DNA from: Lytechinus pictus | Lineage: Eukaryota; Echinodermata; Echinoidea; Temnopleuroida; Toxopneustidae | Direction: 5' to 3' | Assembly: GCF_037042905.1 (NCBI RefSeq) | Contig: NC_087252.1 | Location: 20,911,701-20,975,700, forward strand | DNA length: 64,000 nucleotides | Part shown: piece by piece, positions 12,660 through 26,067 of the stretch | Layout: each line of letters starts with the position of its first letter | How positions within the stretch are numbered: the first letter of the stretch is position 1 | Program-made: the position numbers and the translations under genes | The notes under the pieces: model-generated | The model's input: only the letters and a program-made list of their open reading frames with translations | The model's database searches: none | What the model was told of the DNA's origin: nothing

Positions 12660-12868
12660 ACCAGGGGTGGATCCAGGATTTATCCTGGGGGGGGGGGCAC
12701 ATTTTCATAATGAAAATTTGTCAAGCAAAAAAAGGGCCTTGCTTTCCGGGGGGGGGGGCATACTTTGGTGAAAATGGCATATTTTCATTACAAATCCCGA
12801 CTGAGGCTCTCTAAGGGGGGGGGGGGGGGTGAGCCAGATGTGCCCTCCCCCAGATCCACCAGTGATAA
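12660..12868. mobile_element. GGATCC-ended poly-G interspersed repeat
   Basis: It begins CCAGGGGTGGATCCAGG and ends CAGATCCACCAGTG, with three G runs of 9-14 bases and the family block 'aaaatttgtcaagcaaaaaa' between them. Confidence 0.7.
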
Positions 12869-13801
12869 AAATCAACATTTGTGAAAGATGGCATACGTAC
12901 CTTACACTGAATTGGTAAATTCAATGCATATGTCTACAAAATGAAACTGACATGTTTGAATAAATTGCTTATTTTTGTTTCTAGAAAGAATTCATTAATA
13001 ACAGCTTAGAGTTATTGAGAAAACATCAGGCAAACATAACATTCTGATATGCAATAACTAAATCTGTTTTAAATATGCTTTGTTTATGTCAAAGGCTTTA
13101 TCGAAATAAATTATGCTATAATTTATAAATTACTGCATTTTGGAGCCCATTAAAATTCAAAATGAATCATATAGGGCAGTGCCACACCTTATTCACTAAA
13201 ATAAAGGAGGGGTGCAGCTGAAAAATCTCATCAGCAGGGGCAATAATTTTCACCGCCATTTCAATAGTACTATTAGATATCCTGAAAACACATAATTAAA
13301 ATAAAATTAACTTTCTCTCAGGAAGTGCCCCTGTATACTATTACAGCCCTTGACCAGTATATTCTCTCAAGAGGTTCAATAATTCCTTCTCTTCCCTTAA
13401 TTGTAGAGTCCGTTCGGGTGCGAATGTGTCTGAAAAAAATGATAAGCCAAAAAAAAAAGATCATTAGTAAAAATTGTAGAGTGAACAGAACATATCATTA
13501 AAAAAAAATGACAAGCAAAAACAAAGATTGATCTGGCATTGGAAAATAAAAGGAAATTAATGAACACCACACCGCCCCCCCCCCCCGCTTCAACATTTTT
13601 TGTTGTTTGCTTCTCCTGCTTACAACTTTATAACTTTACCTGATACACCATATATGGACCTTTCAAAACTTTTGGCTCCATTATCATGACTTTGCCACTG
13701 TTCAAGTATTATTTATTTGAAACCAATGCTAAGACTATAAGGTGAAATGAAATTATATAAAGAAAAAAAAAAAATTCACAAAGTATAAAATCATAATGAT
13801 G

Positions 13802-14365
13802 TAGGTCATGTTGAAATTAGACCCTGGACTGGACTCAAAATTAGATCAAGTGTAGTGTAGACCAAATGTAAATTACACAAAGTGTAGACCAAATGGCAAT
13901 TAAAAAAAATTTATAGACCAAATGGTCAAGCCCATTTGGTATAATTTATATATAAGTAAAAAAAATATAATTAAGTAGGTCATGCTGAAATTAGACCAAC
14001 TGGACATTTCGCAAAATGAGGATTAGACCAAGTGTAGACCAAATGGGTTTAGCCCATTTGGCATTAGACTAAATGAGAAGTGGGCAAACTGCATGTAGAC
14101 CAAACGAATATATACATATTTCACACTGTGGAACTGCATGATATAAAGCCAATTTTATGTACCGGTATTTGACAAAGTAAAAAAATTGTAATTATGTAGG
14201 TTATGCTGAAATTAGACCAACTGGACATTTCGCTAAATGAGAATTAGACCAAGTGTAGTGTAGACCAAATGTCAATTCAGTAGACCAAATGGGTTTAGCC
14301 CATTTGGCATTAGACTAAATGACAAGTGGGCAAACTGCATGTAGACCAAATGAACATACATGTAC
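13802..14365 (+). repeat. Three tandem units of an AGACCAAATGG-rich repeat
   Basis: The unit start TAGGT(C/T)ATG(T/C)TGAAATTAGACC occurs at about 13802, 13976 and 14197. Each unit consists of short degenerate words of the type ATTAGACCAAATGG and AGCCCATTTGG, which are partly self-complementary. Shorter stretches of the same vocabulary lie at 18685-19045 and 26385-26600. Confidence 0.8.
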
Positions 14366-15904
14366 ACCATGTACACATATTTCAAACTTGGGACTGATAA
14401 AGAGAGCCGTAGCAGACGACGGAGATGCGTACATGATCTGCGTCCGCAAATAACGTGCACGCATGTATGTACTAACATGAAAAACAGCATATGGGACGAT
14501 CTTACAAAAAATTGCACATGCGGGGCTATTGGAGATTCACAGCAGATGACGGCTAGCAGACGCCGATGGGCGCGCGCATTTAGCGAGCACATCGTGATCG
14601 TTTTAACTATCGATAGTACGTACAGTGTATTAAAAAGGTACCGCGATGTCTATGGCTATTTCGGACCATGTTGGTGCTATGAATTTGTTTTTTTTTACAG
14701 TTTAAATGAATTTTACGTAAGTTTTAAGTGGTTTCACATGATAAATTAGATATTAAGGAATATTTTGATATCATTCTCTCGACAACAAACACATTTTGAA
14801 ATTCTTGTTGTCCTGCCTAACTTTGGTAAAAGACGAAACTCGAAAGCCTTTCTATAAATTTTACTAGGGCCTAGGCTAAAATTATTTATAGCCTACATTA
14901 AAAAATTATTTTATTTTTGGCTTTTGCATGCCGGGAACATGACAATGCAACATTGCATGTGATCCGTTTCATAAGACTAACGTTATATAAGTAGGGTGTC
15001 TGAAGCCACACTGAAAAGTGTCAGCATAAAACAGGCTGATTTAGGGGAAAATATGGCACATATTTTGGGGGAAGTTCAGGCTACTAGTAGAGTTACCAAA
15101 AGGTCGGCCGATCCACTGAGCAAAATTGCTATGGGCAAATGAAAAGCCAATTGCAAGTGCGTAAACAGTGTGCATTGCCACCATCGTCTGTTCTCGACGG
15201 CAAAAATGAGCATTGAAATGCTTTTCCTCAGCAAATTAGTTCATCTTAGTGAAACAAATTAGGCCCTGTGTATTCTACATTTAAATTAACTTATGTGGGA
15301 TGAAGTGTCTTACCTTCATGTGGTATCGAAAGTGACGTTTGGAGGTTAAATCCACGAGAAATCCACAGAGTTTCGTCGCGTGTATTCGCTATGGAGAAAA
15401 ATGCGTGCGATCGCATGCGTTATTGCAAGCTCGAGACGGCGCTGTTGAACTTGGTCTGGAAATTCATAAAAATAAACAAAAATCCTTTGAGTAGGCTCAC
15501 AATAAAATCATAAAAAATATGCTTTATGACTAAAACGGTAGTTCTCTTGCCCACACATATCATACTTGTTGTTGCGTAAGAAATCCTTTTTTCATGATAA
15601 AAATATAGCAATAAATGTTTTAAAAATTATGTTTTCCACATGGAATATGTTTGAAACATCTATATTAGAAGAAAAATGTTTTTTTTTAATGAATTCAAAC
15701 TAAAATGAAGTTTATACATGCTTGCACTTTTTCATACTACTCAAAAAACAAAATGGGCCGTCAATCAACGTTGGTTACCTCGGCAAGTAGGCGTGGTCTA
15801 TCGTGAAGTTCGCTGGTGACGTACCTTTCTCGCTAGACTTTACTCAGCCGCCGAATTTAATTCATTCTCCGCGCACGTGCAACTGCAACTTATTATCGTC
15901 ACTG

Positions 15905-16620
15905 CACTGCTGGTGTTTGCCGCATTGAGGACAGATGAAACAATTCAGATAGAGTTGCGAGTGTACAATGAGTGAAACAGCGCGATCGTTTCATGATCGA
16001 ATGAAACAGTGTGCCTGTTGAGATAAAATTCATCTGCCATGTTATTTTCTATCGTGTTTTATGCAACTGCAATTGATTTGTTATATTATTTTCTTTGATA
16101 TTTCCTGTATATGTATGTATGAATTTTATTTGAAGTGAATTAATTATGCTGGTGTCCTTGCCATTGAGGACAGATGAAGATGAAACAACACTGATAGAGT
16201 TGTGCGTGTACAAGGAGTGAAACAGCGCGATTGTTTTATGATCGAATGAACAGTGTGCCTGTCGAGATAAAATTCATCTGCCATGTTATTTTCTATCGTG
16301 TTTTATGCAACTGCAATTGATTTGTTATATTATTTTCTTTGATATTTCCTGTATATGTATGTATGAATTTTATTTGAAGTGAATGAATCATGCTGGTGTC
16401 CTTGCCATTGAGGCAGATGAAGATGAAACAACACTGGTAGAGATGTGCGTGTACAAGGAGTGAAACAGCGCGATTGTTTTATGATCGAATGAACAGTGTG
16501 CCTGTCGAGATAAAATTTATCTGTCATGTTATTTTCTATGATGTTTTATACAACTGCAATTAATTTTTTTTTCTGTGATATTTTCCTGTTTATGTATAAA
16601 TTTTATTTGAAGTGAATTAT
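15905..16620 (+). repeat. Three tandem copies of a unit of about 240 bp
   Basis: The unit marker CTGGTGT...GCC(G)CATTGAGG occurs at 15909, 16149 and 16391. Each unit carries AAACAGCGCGAT(C/T)GTTT(C/T)ATG, CTGCCATGTTATTTTCTAT and ATTTTATTTGAAGTGAAT. Copies 2 and 3 are the most alike; the third decays at its end. Confidence 0.9.
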
Positions 16621-16984
16621 TATAAAGATTAATCCAAAACAAAGCAAATAATTGTCGGCTTCATTGTATTCGTGATGAACAAGTTAAGGTATCAAAAAAT
16701 GATGCTTATTTTTTTTATTTGAATGACTTTGAGTAAATTGGAATTGACAAGGACGTTTAGTGTTTCCTGTTCAGTGCAATTTTTATTTTCTTTTTTTCAT
16801 TTCACATTCTCGGGATGCGAACCTCCACTATAATTATAATTAATGAATACCATTATAAACAAAAATATTTGAAAAATAAAGACTCGCAAAAATTTTAATA
16901 CTAGTGCAACGGTGATTTTTTTGTTTTTGTTATTTCATTTACTGGGAGGTACGACAGACAAATACCCGGTGTAGATCAAAATTT

Positions 16985-17470
16985 TGCTAATGGGGGGGGG
17001 GGGGGGCTACAATTTTTACCTTTTTAATTTTCGCACCGCCAGTAGGAGGGGTTGCCGCCGCCCATAATTGGGTCCGGCACCTGGATCTGCCTATGGAATG
17101 GATGAGGAATAAGGAAAGGGGAGAAAAATAAAGGTGCCCCCTCCCGTAATATATCAAATATTTGTTAGTGGATTTTGTCGTTCATTCTCAAGTGAGGACT
17201 TATTTTTCAACTTTTCCCAGGAATTTTGTGTATGGAATGATTTTTTCTTAGCATACTAGGTCTTGAATGCCCCCACTTTGGAAAATCCTGGATCAGCCCC
17301 TGTCAAGGTGTATATAGATGAAACTAAACTTGAATAGGGCTCCACATTAATGATTTTCAAAATTTAGCCATTTCCTATTTTCCCCGTTTAACACTGTGAG
17401 GTGAATAATTCAAATGCTTTCCCCATCGCTACCATAGAAGGATCCAGGGGGGGGGGGTCATCCCCCCTTC
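16985..17470. repeat. Fragments of poly-G interspersed repeats
   Basis: There are G runs at 16992-17006 and 17448-17457, plus the family words CACCTGGATCTGCC (near 17080) and GGATCCAGGGG (near 17441). Boundaries are unclear, and at least two insertions appear merged. Confidence 0.45.
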
Positions 17471-18684
17471 CCTGTTGGCGGATTAAAGACCAAAAAATGG
17501 AGAAAGGAAGAAGAAACAGAAGGAAAAGAGAGGGGGAAAGGGAGGGAGAAAAGTGAATAAAATTAGGGAGGGGAGACTTTGATGATTTAAAAGCACTCGC
17601 ATTGCTTATTTTCGATGAGTACATATTGCTCAATAGGCTGATATATATGAGCTTGACATTTAAGCTTTGTAGTCAAAATACAAAACAAATACTGTACGGT
17701 CAGCTAGGACATTGAACTTTCATTATTCTTTTTGATTTATACCTCGGTCACATTTGCTCTGCGGCGGCCGTACGGAGAGTCGAAATAGCCGTTTTATTCA
17801 TTTTTATTCAAACCACCTATATTGTGCTTAATTTGACCTTTTCACATCGGAATATCCAATATTATCAGTTCGCGCTTCGCGCTCGCATTATTGATTTCCG
17901 TGGTAAAAAGTGTATTAAGAATGCACAAATTCTAGAACACGCATGTTTATTGAGACGGGCTGCTTATCCTTTATTGAAAACAGCATGCTTAAATTATCTC
18001 GCTTCAGATTAGAATATAAAAAAAATTCTTCTCGCTCTTGCATTATAAAATAATGTAAGACGGTAACCAATTACCCACCCTTTTCACGATTTAGAAAACA
18101 TAAATATAAAATAGTGTTCCTTTTAGGTCTATATATCTCAATTGTTATCCGCTCACGCTTCGTGCTCCCACTGTGTTCTGTTAGTCATACACAAAGTGCT
18201 TGGAATGTCCATTTTTATGGTCAGAATTTCAAACATTTTAGCTCGAGCTTTGCGCTCGCATTATTTTGATTGAAATATGCATCGTCTTCTTGGCTAACTG
18301 TAAACCGCCATTAGCAAGTCCCTTTTCGATCAGGCCAGAACGTATATTTCTCTCTTTTCTTACTTACTTTTTTTTTGCTCCTTCGCGCTCGCAGCAATTT
18401 TAGTAAAATACGCATCTTGTTCAAGTTCACAAACATTGCCCAGAATGTTCAATTTTGAGGATAAAAAACATGAAATTTCAAAAATATTTTAGCTCGCGCT
18501 TCGCACTTGCACTATAGGGGCTATGATATTATTGTATATTGTATTTTGTGTATGCTGTTTAATGAGAATAAAGAAGTGACTGTTAGGACTACCCCTATTA
18601 ACTTTGAGCGGCTGATTGTGGAAAATACGGGTGCAAATATTTTTCGGCCCCTTCCCCGGTTTATTTCCAATTTGTCTAATTGCC

Positions 18685-19045
18685 AACTCGTCTACTATCG
18701 TTTGGTCCATCAGTTCGTCAACTCACCACATAGTCTTTTTTCTTCTTCATTTAGTCTAATGCCATTCCGTCTAATGACCAGTGGACCCAAAAGCCATTTG
18801 GTCCATATACCATTTCATCTAATTGGACTATAAGTGTATTATTGTGAATGAATGAAAATAAAATGGGTATTAGACCAACCGGTTATGAGACTAAATGGTC
18901 ATAGACGAGATGGTTATTAGACAAAGTGATGATTGGACCAAATGGTCAATGGACCAGTGGCTGTTAGACGAAATGTTGATGGACAGATTGGCATAAGACT
19001 AAATGAAAGTAGACCATGTAGTGAGTGGACAAGTTGGCCGTAGAC
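18685..19045. repeat. TTTAGTCTAATG/AGACCAAATGG word repeat
   Basis: The left half reads as words like CCATTTGGTCC and TCATCTAATTGG. The right half reads as their complements, such as ATTAGACCAACCGG and AGACTAAATG, so the block can fold back around 18835-18870. It shares vocabulary with 13802-14365. Confidence 0.7.
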
Positions 19046-19129
19046 GAATTGGCACCCCCCCCCCTATTGGCGATAGATCCGCCCATGCACTACTACTTCT
19101 TTCTTATCTCATTATGATCTCTCAGTTCC

Positions 19130-19315
19130 ATATCCCCCCCTCTCTCTCTCACTCTTTCTACGAGGACTCTTTTATCGTATGCATATCTTCCTTCGATTTC
19201 CTCCCCCCCCCCCTCTCTCTCTCTCTTTCCCTCTCCTGACTGCTGTTCCTTTATAGTTAATTCCCCTCTTTTCTCTCAAACCCCCTTTCTGTCTCAACAT
19301 CTTTGCCCCCCCCCC
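19130..19315 (+). repeat. CT-rich simple sequence with poly-C runs
   Basis: CTCTCT runs near 19140-19152 and 19214-19232, and C runs near 19051-19060, 19202-19213 and 19304-19316, form a polypyrimidine tract inside PAFAH intron 1. Confidence 0.8.
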
Positions 19316-21819
19316 CATAAATTTCATTCAATTATTCTACCCCTTTCAATATCTCCAACATGATTCTATACTCCTCAATGTGCCATACACACCTTGAGAG
19401 AGAGAAAAAAAAACACTCAAGAGATAAATGGGCAGAAATAGCATGGGTCAAAGAAAGAAGCATTAATGGTTCAAGATTATGGGATTCACAGAATTTAATG
19501 CATATGTAGAGTAAATACATGATTTATAATGTAGTAACATATTGATAATGGCAGTTAAAAGGAGGGTAATCCTTGTGACTTGGCCTTATAAAAATTTTGG
19601 CTCGCGACTTGCGCTCGCATAAACGGTTAAAAATATTACCTGATACATCATATTCATAATTACAAAAGTGCTTGAAATTTCCAGTTTTCATACCATGTTA
19701 TCATCAGATTTCGCGTCTCATTAGGCATTTATAGATCAGATATTAATTTTAATGGTTTAATTGTCCTTTCTGTTTCATCTCGCGCTTAGCAAGAGGAATA
19801 GGAAGATATTCATCACTTTCATGTCCCGGTCCTTTGTCAAATCTATCAGCTCTTTATTAAGTGCGATCCAAATCCACCTCACAAAGTACTTGAGCTGAAA
19901 TTGACCCCTTTTTCAGATCAGAATGTCAAATATTTTAAGGTCGCGCTTCGCGCTCGCTTTGATTTTCAATTTCATGTTAAAATATATATTCAGAATGCCT
20001 AGATTGTAGGCCTAAATCGGAAACACGCGAGCGCATGTCTATCTAGATACTCAACTTGTTAGTATTTCAATCATTATCCAGTTTCTGAAAAACAAAATTC
20101 TGCTAGCGCTTTGTGCTCGCATTTTTTATGTAGGAAGAACCCCTATTACTCATCCTTATTATACAAAACATGAATAGAGTGTCCCATTTTTTAGGTCTAA
20201 ATCTCGATTTTTTTTCCCGCTCGCGCTTCGCGCTCGCATTAATTGTTTTATAGCGACGATCCTGTTCATGGTCACAATAATCGATTAAAATTTTCCATTC
20301 TTTATGTAGAAGTGTAAAAAAAAAATCGGCTCGCGCTTGCATTATTTTATTGTTGAAATATGTAACGTCTCCATGGCTAAGTGAAATAAGCAGTCCTTAA
20401 CAGGTACCTTTTTGATCAGTTCAAAACGTATACAAAAATATTATGCTCGCGCTTTGCGCGAGTATTATTAAAGTAACAAAGATCGGCAATTTGACATCCT
20501 TTTCCATGATGATTTAAAAGACATGACTAGACATGTCTCGTTTTTAGGTCTAAATCTTCCAATTTTGTGCCCGCGCTTCGCATCAATATTGCTAAGTTAT
20601 ATACCTATCCTGTTTAAGTTACAAAAAGTGCCTATGATTTCAATTCTGTTCGCACTTCGCGTTCTTAGTAATTATTTAGTTGCATACACATCTTTTTCAT
20701 GATAAACATTGCCCAGAAATTTCAAACTTTGGGGAAAAACATAATTTTTTAAATAAATTAGCTCGCATTATATAAAAAGGGTTATGATATCATATATTTA
20801 TGTTGATTTATAAGACAAAAGCTAAGAAGTGACAATTTCTTCATAGAAACAAATATAAATCATATTCGCGCGGCCGATTGGGGAAAAATAATGGTGAAAA
20901 AAAAATTGGCCCCCCCCCCCCTTTGGCGAAAGCTGGATCCACCCCTTCATCCTATTTATTTCTCTCCTTCCGTCCATCTCTCCATTCTTCCAGGAGCCGC
21001 GGAATAGTTTTGAAAAATGTTTTTTTAATTTTATTTCTACCTTATTTCTACCAATAAAATTATTAATGAAAATAATGCGGTACAAAAATCAATGTCATTC
21101 TTCTTCCTGTTTTAAACTATATACGTGTACAAAAAACGCACCACCAGCTAAAAAAAAACAAAAAAACTTGGGGGTCACAACCCGAGCACCCCACTTCCCA
21201 GGGCCATATACAAGGATTCTAATTTATTAATTTTAAAGAAAGCATGAGACATCAATTGTTGGAAAAAAAATTAAAGAGACCTATTAATGACTGCATGTGG
21301 TCCTACCGGTACGCTAGATCTGCGCACAAAACTGCTTTCATATGACACGCAAAAGGGATGAATCTTAGTGGAAAAGTGGAATAAAGCAAACAGGATTTAG
21401 AAACTGCCTTCGTTGGCGTTCAATAATATGGGTAATATGATACAAATTCTGCTAGCTTATTCGTACTATTATTTCTGGCCATTGTACTTAGATCAAAATT
21501 TTAATGTGGAAACATTTTTTTTTTTTTTTTAATGATACAAATCGAGCGAGGCAAGCACAATGATATGGGGCAGAGTTCCAAGTCTTCATGCCCCAGACTG
21601 AATATATTTTGCATCAACTTACTCTAAAAACAAGTGTTTATGTTTTATTTTTTATTATTCATTTTTTAAGTATAAGGTAAAATTATAAGTCTCGGAGTGT
21701 CAGTTAATGCTGCAAAAGATGTATAAGGCCTACTCTTTTGCAGCACTATCCAGCTACCGCGGCGAGGACGCCCTCCGAGAAGGTAGCCATATCAAAACTA
21801 AAAACAAAAAATTCCCCTT

Positions 21820-22500
21820 AGATTACTGGTGGATCCAAGGGGCATAATTATCGAGAGCCAAAATTGTAATTTGTAATATAAGCATGCCCTTTTTACCCAA
21901 GCATGCCCCCTTGAAAGTGAGGATATATATATATATGCCCTATTTTTTTTGCTTGTCAATTTTTATGGACGAAATGACTTTCAATTTTTGGTAAAAAAAT
22001 ATTTTGTAATGCTCATCAAATTTGCATCGGGAAAATGTGCCCTCCATAGGCCATGTCCCCCCTAAATTTTAGGTGGGGACCATTGGCAGCGGAAATCAAA
22101 AATTTAGGGAGGGGGACCACCAAAATTTTGTGACAAGCCCCCTCCCCCAAAAAAGTTTATCAACCCAAATTTTAGGGGAGACCACATGAATTTTTTAGGG
22201 TGGTCCACTGGAATTTAGGGGGCATGCACGCAGGAAAAAAAAATTGACAAGCAAAAAAAAAGGTTATCAACAAAAAATTAGGGGGGGACGATCGTCCCCC
22301 CACCTCAAATTTAGGGGGGCACACCCCCCCCCCGCTGCCTATGGGGGATGTTGTTAGCTTTTTGGGGGGGCTAAATTTTTTTTCGGCCCCCCCCCCTTTG
22401 ATAACCTTTTTTTGTCAAAAATTTTGGTGCCCCCCTAAATTTTTTGACTGCCACCGCTAACATGGCTAATAGTGCCCCCCCCTTTGGAAATCCCGGACCC
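21820..22500. repeat. Cluster of nested poly-G/poly-C interspersed repeats
   Basis: Blocks such as GGTGGATCCAAGGGG, 'aaatttagggggg', 'tgacaagc(c/a)aaaaa' and 'cccccctaaatttt' occur several times in both orientations, with C and G runs of 8-12 bases. Individual insertions cannot be separated by eye. Confidence 0.6.
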
Positions 22501-23937
22501 TCCCTTAATTGCCTAGATATAGATGTTTAAATAGTTAATTATTTTGAAAGTCAGAGTGCCCTCGCCCCCCCCCCATGCTTTAGTTATCATGGCATAAAAC
22601 TTATGTCATATCTAATCCTTATATCAGCAAGAGGTCAGAGCATACTATCCGTCACCAAACGACTGCATTTGAGCCATTCATTTTCCCTTTTCTCTTCTTT
22701 CTATTATTTTCTTGTTATTTAATCATTGTTTATTTGTATAAGCTCGGATCCGAGACTAACTGATACGGTGAACGTACTTTCGTTCGAGTTGTGTATTTGC
22801 GTAATAATAGACCGAGACGAGAAAGGACACGCCCACAATCCCTCGTTCAGTGCCGAGCTCTGTGCCGTACGTGTCGACCAAATTTCAAAGAGAAATTTGT
22901 ACACAAATCTGTCACAATTCGGACCTAATTTCGCCTCAGATTAACAGATATTTAGATCTCTTTGGAACACTAAAAGTCATTCACTTGGGGTTTTTGAATA
23001 TGCTGATTCAGGTGAGGTACTTTTCAATGCTTTTAAACATAGATTTCAAAAATTAGATTTTCGTTTTGGGATCCCTACTACTAGAAAAATGTGATCTGAA
23101 TTGATTATTTACTTGTGTTTGGCATGTATGGAAAGAGAAAATTCAGGGGCTTCTTTTGACAGTAAGGACAAGTTTATATGATCATTTTAAATAAGGATTT
23201 AGAGATAAATTGCAAACCCTTATTTTTGTGTGTGTTGAGATTGCCATTTCTCCATGCGTTTTCTATGGGAAAATGAAATTTCTGTTTTGCACAATTTTTT
23301 TCACTTTGTTGCAATTTTTCATTGTGATCTGGTTTCCAAATCTTTATAAAAATCATACCATCAGATAGAGCATAAAAAATCCTATTGGACTCTTTATGGA
23401 CAAGTTTTTGGCATTAATAATAAATTTGTAACAGCTCTCGGAAGCAAAAAATTTGGATTTGTGTGTGTCCATTTCTTAACTACACAGTCTATGGCAGAGA
23501 AATGCTGAAAATTGACCTAATTTCTTTCTTCTTTTTTGCAGCCAATAATTGGATTTTTTTCAAAAATGTTACATTTCTGTCAGTCTGAAGGTAATTTCTC
23601 TTCAAATTCACAAAGAAAATGTGATATTTTCTTGAAAGAAGAAAAAAATAATTTTTCTCCAGACACCCTAATATAAGTAATTCTTGTAAATGATCACACT
23701 CAACAGTAAAATTACACTTGTACAGGGAATAATTTTGCTTTACAAATTTGAATAGCATTTTTGGTCATAAGAGAAAAGCTCTCAACTAGTCTAAGTAATG
23801 TACAGACTACAGTCCTATGAAAAAATATGCTATACAAAAGACTTTATGCATAGTATTAGCAGTCTTTCAAAAATGTGGAGCAAATTGCGATGCGATACCA
23901 GGAAAATTATTCGCTGTCGTAAAAATGGTGAGTGAAG

Positions 23938-24200
23938 GGAGGCAGCGTAGCTCAGTCGGTTAGAGCGCATGTTCGGATCGTAGATCTCAGCGTGAGGGGT
24001 TTGAGTCCCGCTCATGCCGAAACTTGTCTAACAAAGAAATCTGATACCACAGCGCTGTGTGTTAGCATTCATTGCCGGTGTGAATGCAGTTGGAAAACAC
24101 TTTGTCCATCGGAAAGGACGCAAATGTTGGTCCCGTGTATAGGAGAGTCACAACCTATGCACGTTAAAACCAATACACTATTCGTCAAAGAGTAGGGTGT
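23938..24200 (+). mobile_element. tRNA-derived SINE
   Basis: The head is tRNA-like: an A-box region TAGCTCAGTCGGTTAGAGCG near 23948 and a B-box GGTTTGAGTCC near 23998. An unrelated body follows (cattgccggtgtgaatgc ... cacgttaaaaccaatacac) and ends near GAGTAGGGTG. The cloverleaf is not canonical in its anticodon arm and the body is long, so this is a SINE rather than a working tRNA gene. Confidence 0.75.
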
Positions 24201-25863
24201 TCACTTGGCGTATTGCACCTGCCAGTCCCGGCAAATTCATGTCGAGTCACCCGATGCGTTTATGCCCAGGAGGGCCCTGCAACGTTTACATCCAGATCCA
24301 GGATCAAAGTCTGACAAAGATGAATATTTTTAATGATAAACATTCATCATGTACAGAGTACAGTCCCTCTTTATTTGGGAAATGTTAGACCGAAAGTATT
24401 TCAGAGCTGCGAGCAAAATTTGCCGATGTTTATGCTGCTTTTCTTGACTTTTGACATTGTAATGGAAAACATTTGCCGTTGTACAATGGCAGTGGGCCAA
24501 TAATTGGCCAACCAATGCCGTATAAGTTCCATTGGGTGATTTCAAGTCCGGTGTTGGCGTTGGTGTTGGTGTTAGTGTTGGAATTTTGATTGCTTCTCCT
24601 TGCTCCAAACCTATTCTGAGTTTGTAAAACTGATCCAGATCACATTATTGACATCTCAACGACCAGTGAGTGACTTTTTAGGACCATCTTCATTTTATGT
24701 TTGGTGTTATACTCATGTAAAAATTGACCTAACACCAACACCAAAAGGTCAACACTGAACTTGAAATCACCCATTGTCTGGCTGGCGATCGCCCCGAAGT
24801 TTGCAAAAAGTTTAAGTTCAGGGTCGATTGTCACCTTATCATGTTGGAGCTGCATGTAGATCCTTTTCTTATTTTAAATTGTTTTTTTACATATAGTTCC
24901 TCTTCCTTACTCTGTGGAATCATGAAAACTGAATTCAAACTACCACACTCATTTACGATCACTGACACAGATAAGCACATGTTGGACCGTGTATTACTGT
25001 GCTTTGAAAAAGACCCAACATCTTGTAGGAATGCCATGATTGTTTTGTCCATTTCTGAGCAATTACTCATTTTCTACAGGAATCATTTGGCTGTTATTTC
25101 TTATTCATACATACACAAACGCTTAAATATAGTCAGTCTATTTGATTCTGTTTGAACCAATTTTTTTATTGTTACCACAACTGTTATTGATGTTTAATTT
25201 TTGTTTCCTTTTTTACATACATGTACATGTATTTTCATTTTATGCATACTAAAACTTGGTAGTCAGTTTATCTGATTCTGTCTCAACTCTGTTCTAGATT
25301 GTTACCACAACTGGTATTCATGCTTAACCCTTTGCGCGCTGATGTTGCAATCTTGCATATTTGTACAATTAAATTCAACAGTCATAATAATTAGTTTTCT
25401 CCCCTACCTTCAAATTAGAGAAGCTAATTGGATGAATATACATATTTATTTTGCAGTTATTTTTTATCTATTGAATTATATGTTTGTATATAATATGTAT
25501 ATGTATGTAAGAGACATCCCTCGCTGCCTTACCTGGAGTCGGAAGGAATAACTTGCGGGTTACAGGAATTTACCATTTCTTTTTTTCTTCCAGGCAACTC
25601 CAGGAATGCAGCGGGGCGTCCTTTTTAAAATTCTGTCATATTTTGTAATGTCATCATTCTATGGTTCTGTTTGTTGTTTGAAATGCCATATAAATAATAA
25701 TAATGATAAAAGATAATAGTTCTCTGATAACATCTTTACAATAATCATGAGTATCAATTTTGCAATGTAGAAATCTTGAATTAAAGAAAATAACATTCAG
25801 AAAAACATTCAAAAAAATTTATTCACCATGCAAAGAGTTATTTATTTTCTTTTTCTCATGTAG

Positions 25864-26067
25864 CATAAACACTACGTACACCTGACAGGGGAGAGGGAGC
25901 CAGAAGTCCTGTTCGTTGGAGATTCACTCATCCAGCACCTTGGTCAATCGGAGGTTTGGAAGATGTTCGAGCGCTACCATTGCCTCAACTTTGGGGTCGG
26001 CGGTGACCAGACGCAACACGTTCTATGGCGGCTGGAGAATGGAGAACTAAAGAATATACAACCAAAG
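25864..26067 (+). CDS. Pafah1b2/3: PAF acetylhydrolase 1B catalytic subunit, exon 2
   Basis: Sixty-eight codons (residues 25-92). The exon carries EPEVLFVGDSLIQ with the nucleophile Ser45 in the GDSL motif, LNFGVGGDQT with the oxyanion glycine (block II) and HVLWRLENGEL, a signature string of the PAFAH1B alpha subunits. The acceptor is ...tctcatgtag|CAT and the donor is AAG|GTATTG; both junctions are phase 0. Confidence 0.95.

Larger units (their letters stand above)
17860..20775 (+). repeat. Degenerate tandem array with a GCTCGCGCTTCGCGCTCGC core
   Basis: The GC-rich core or a clear variant recurs at about 17868, 18030, 18150, 18241, 18381, 18492, 19600, 19780, 19942, 20101, 20219, 20330, 20444, 20570, 20648 and 20760, usually followed by ATT-rich sequence. 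Many units also carry a 'gttcatg..aacaaagtgcc' type block. Spacing is mostly 80-160 bp. A single related unit sits at 7993. The array is interrupted at 18685-19300 by another repeat and CT tracts. Confidence 0.85.
9525..25863 (+). other. PAFAH intron 1 (16.3 kb), repeat-rich
   Basis: The intron runs from GTAATT to a pyrimidine-rich acceptor (ttattttctttttctcatgtag). It holds poly-G/C repeats, tandem arrays at 13802-14365 and 15905-16620, the GC-core array at 17860-20775, a cluster of poly-G/C repeats at 21820-22500 and a SINE at 23938-24200. Between them, 9530-11670, 14370-15900 and 22500-23930 show no recognised element or exon; 14360-14749 is open for 129 codons but lacks any coding signature. 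Confidence 0.85.

Noticed and set aside
14360-14749. 129-codon plus-strand open frame in PAFAH intron 1
   Set aside because: It begins in the AGACC repeat, has erratic composition and no recognisable domain or exon boundaries.
23938-24012. Functional tRNA gene
   Set aside because: A- and B-boxes are present, but the anticodon arm and acceptor stem do not pair properly and a SINE body follows.
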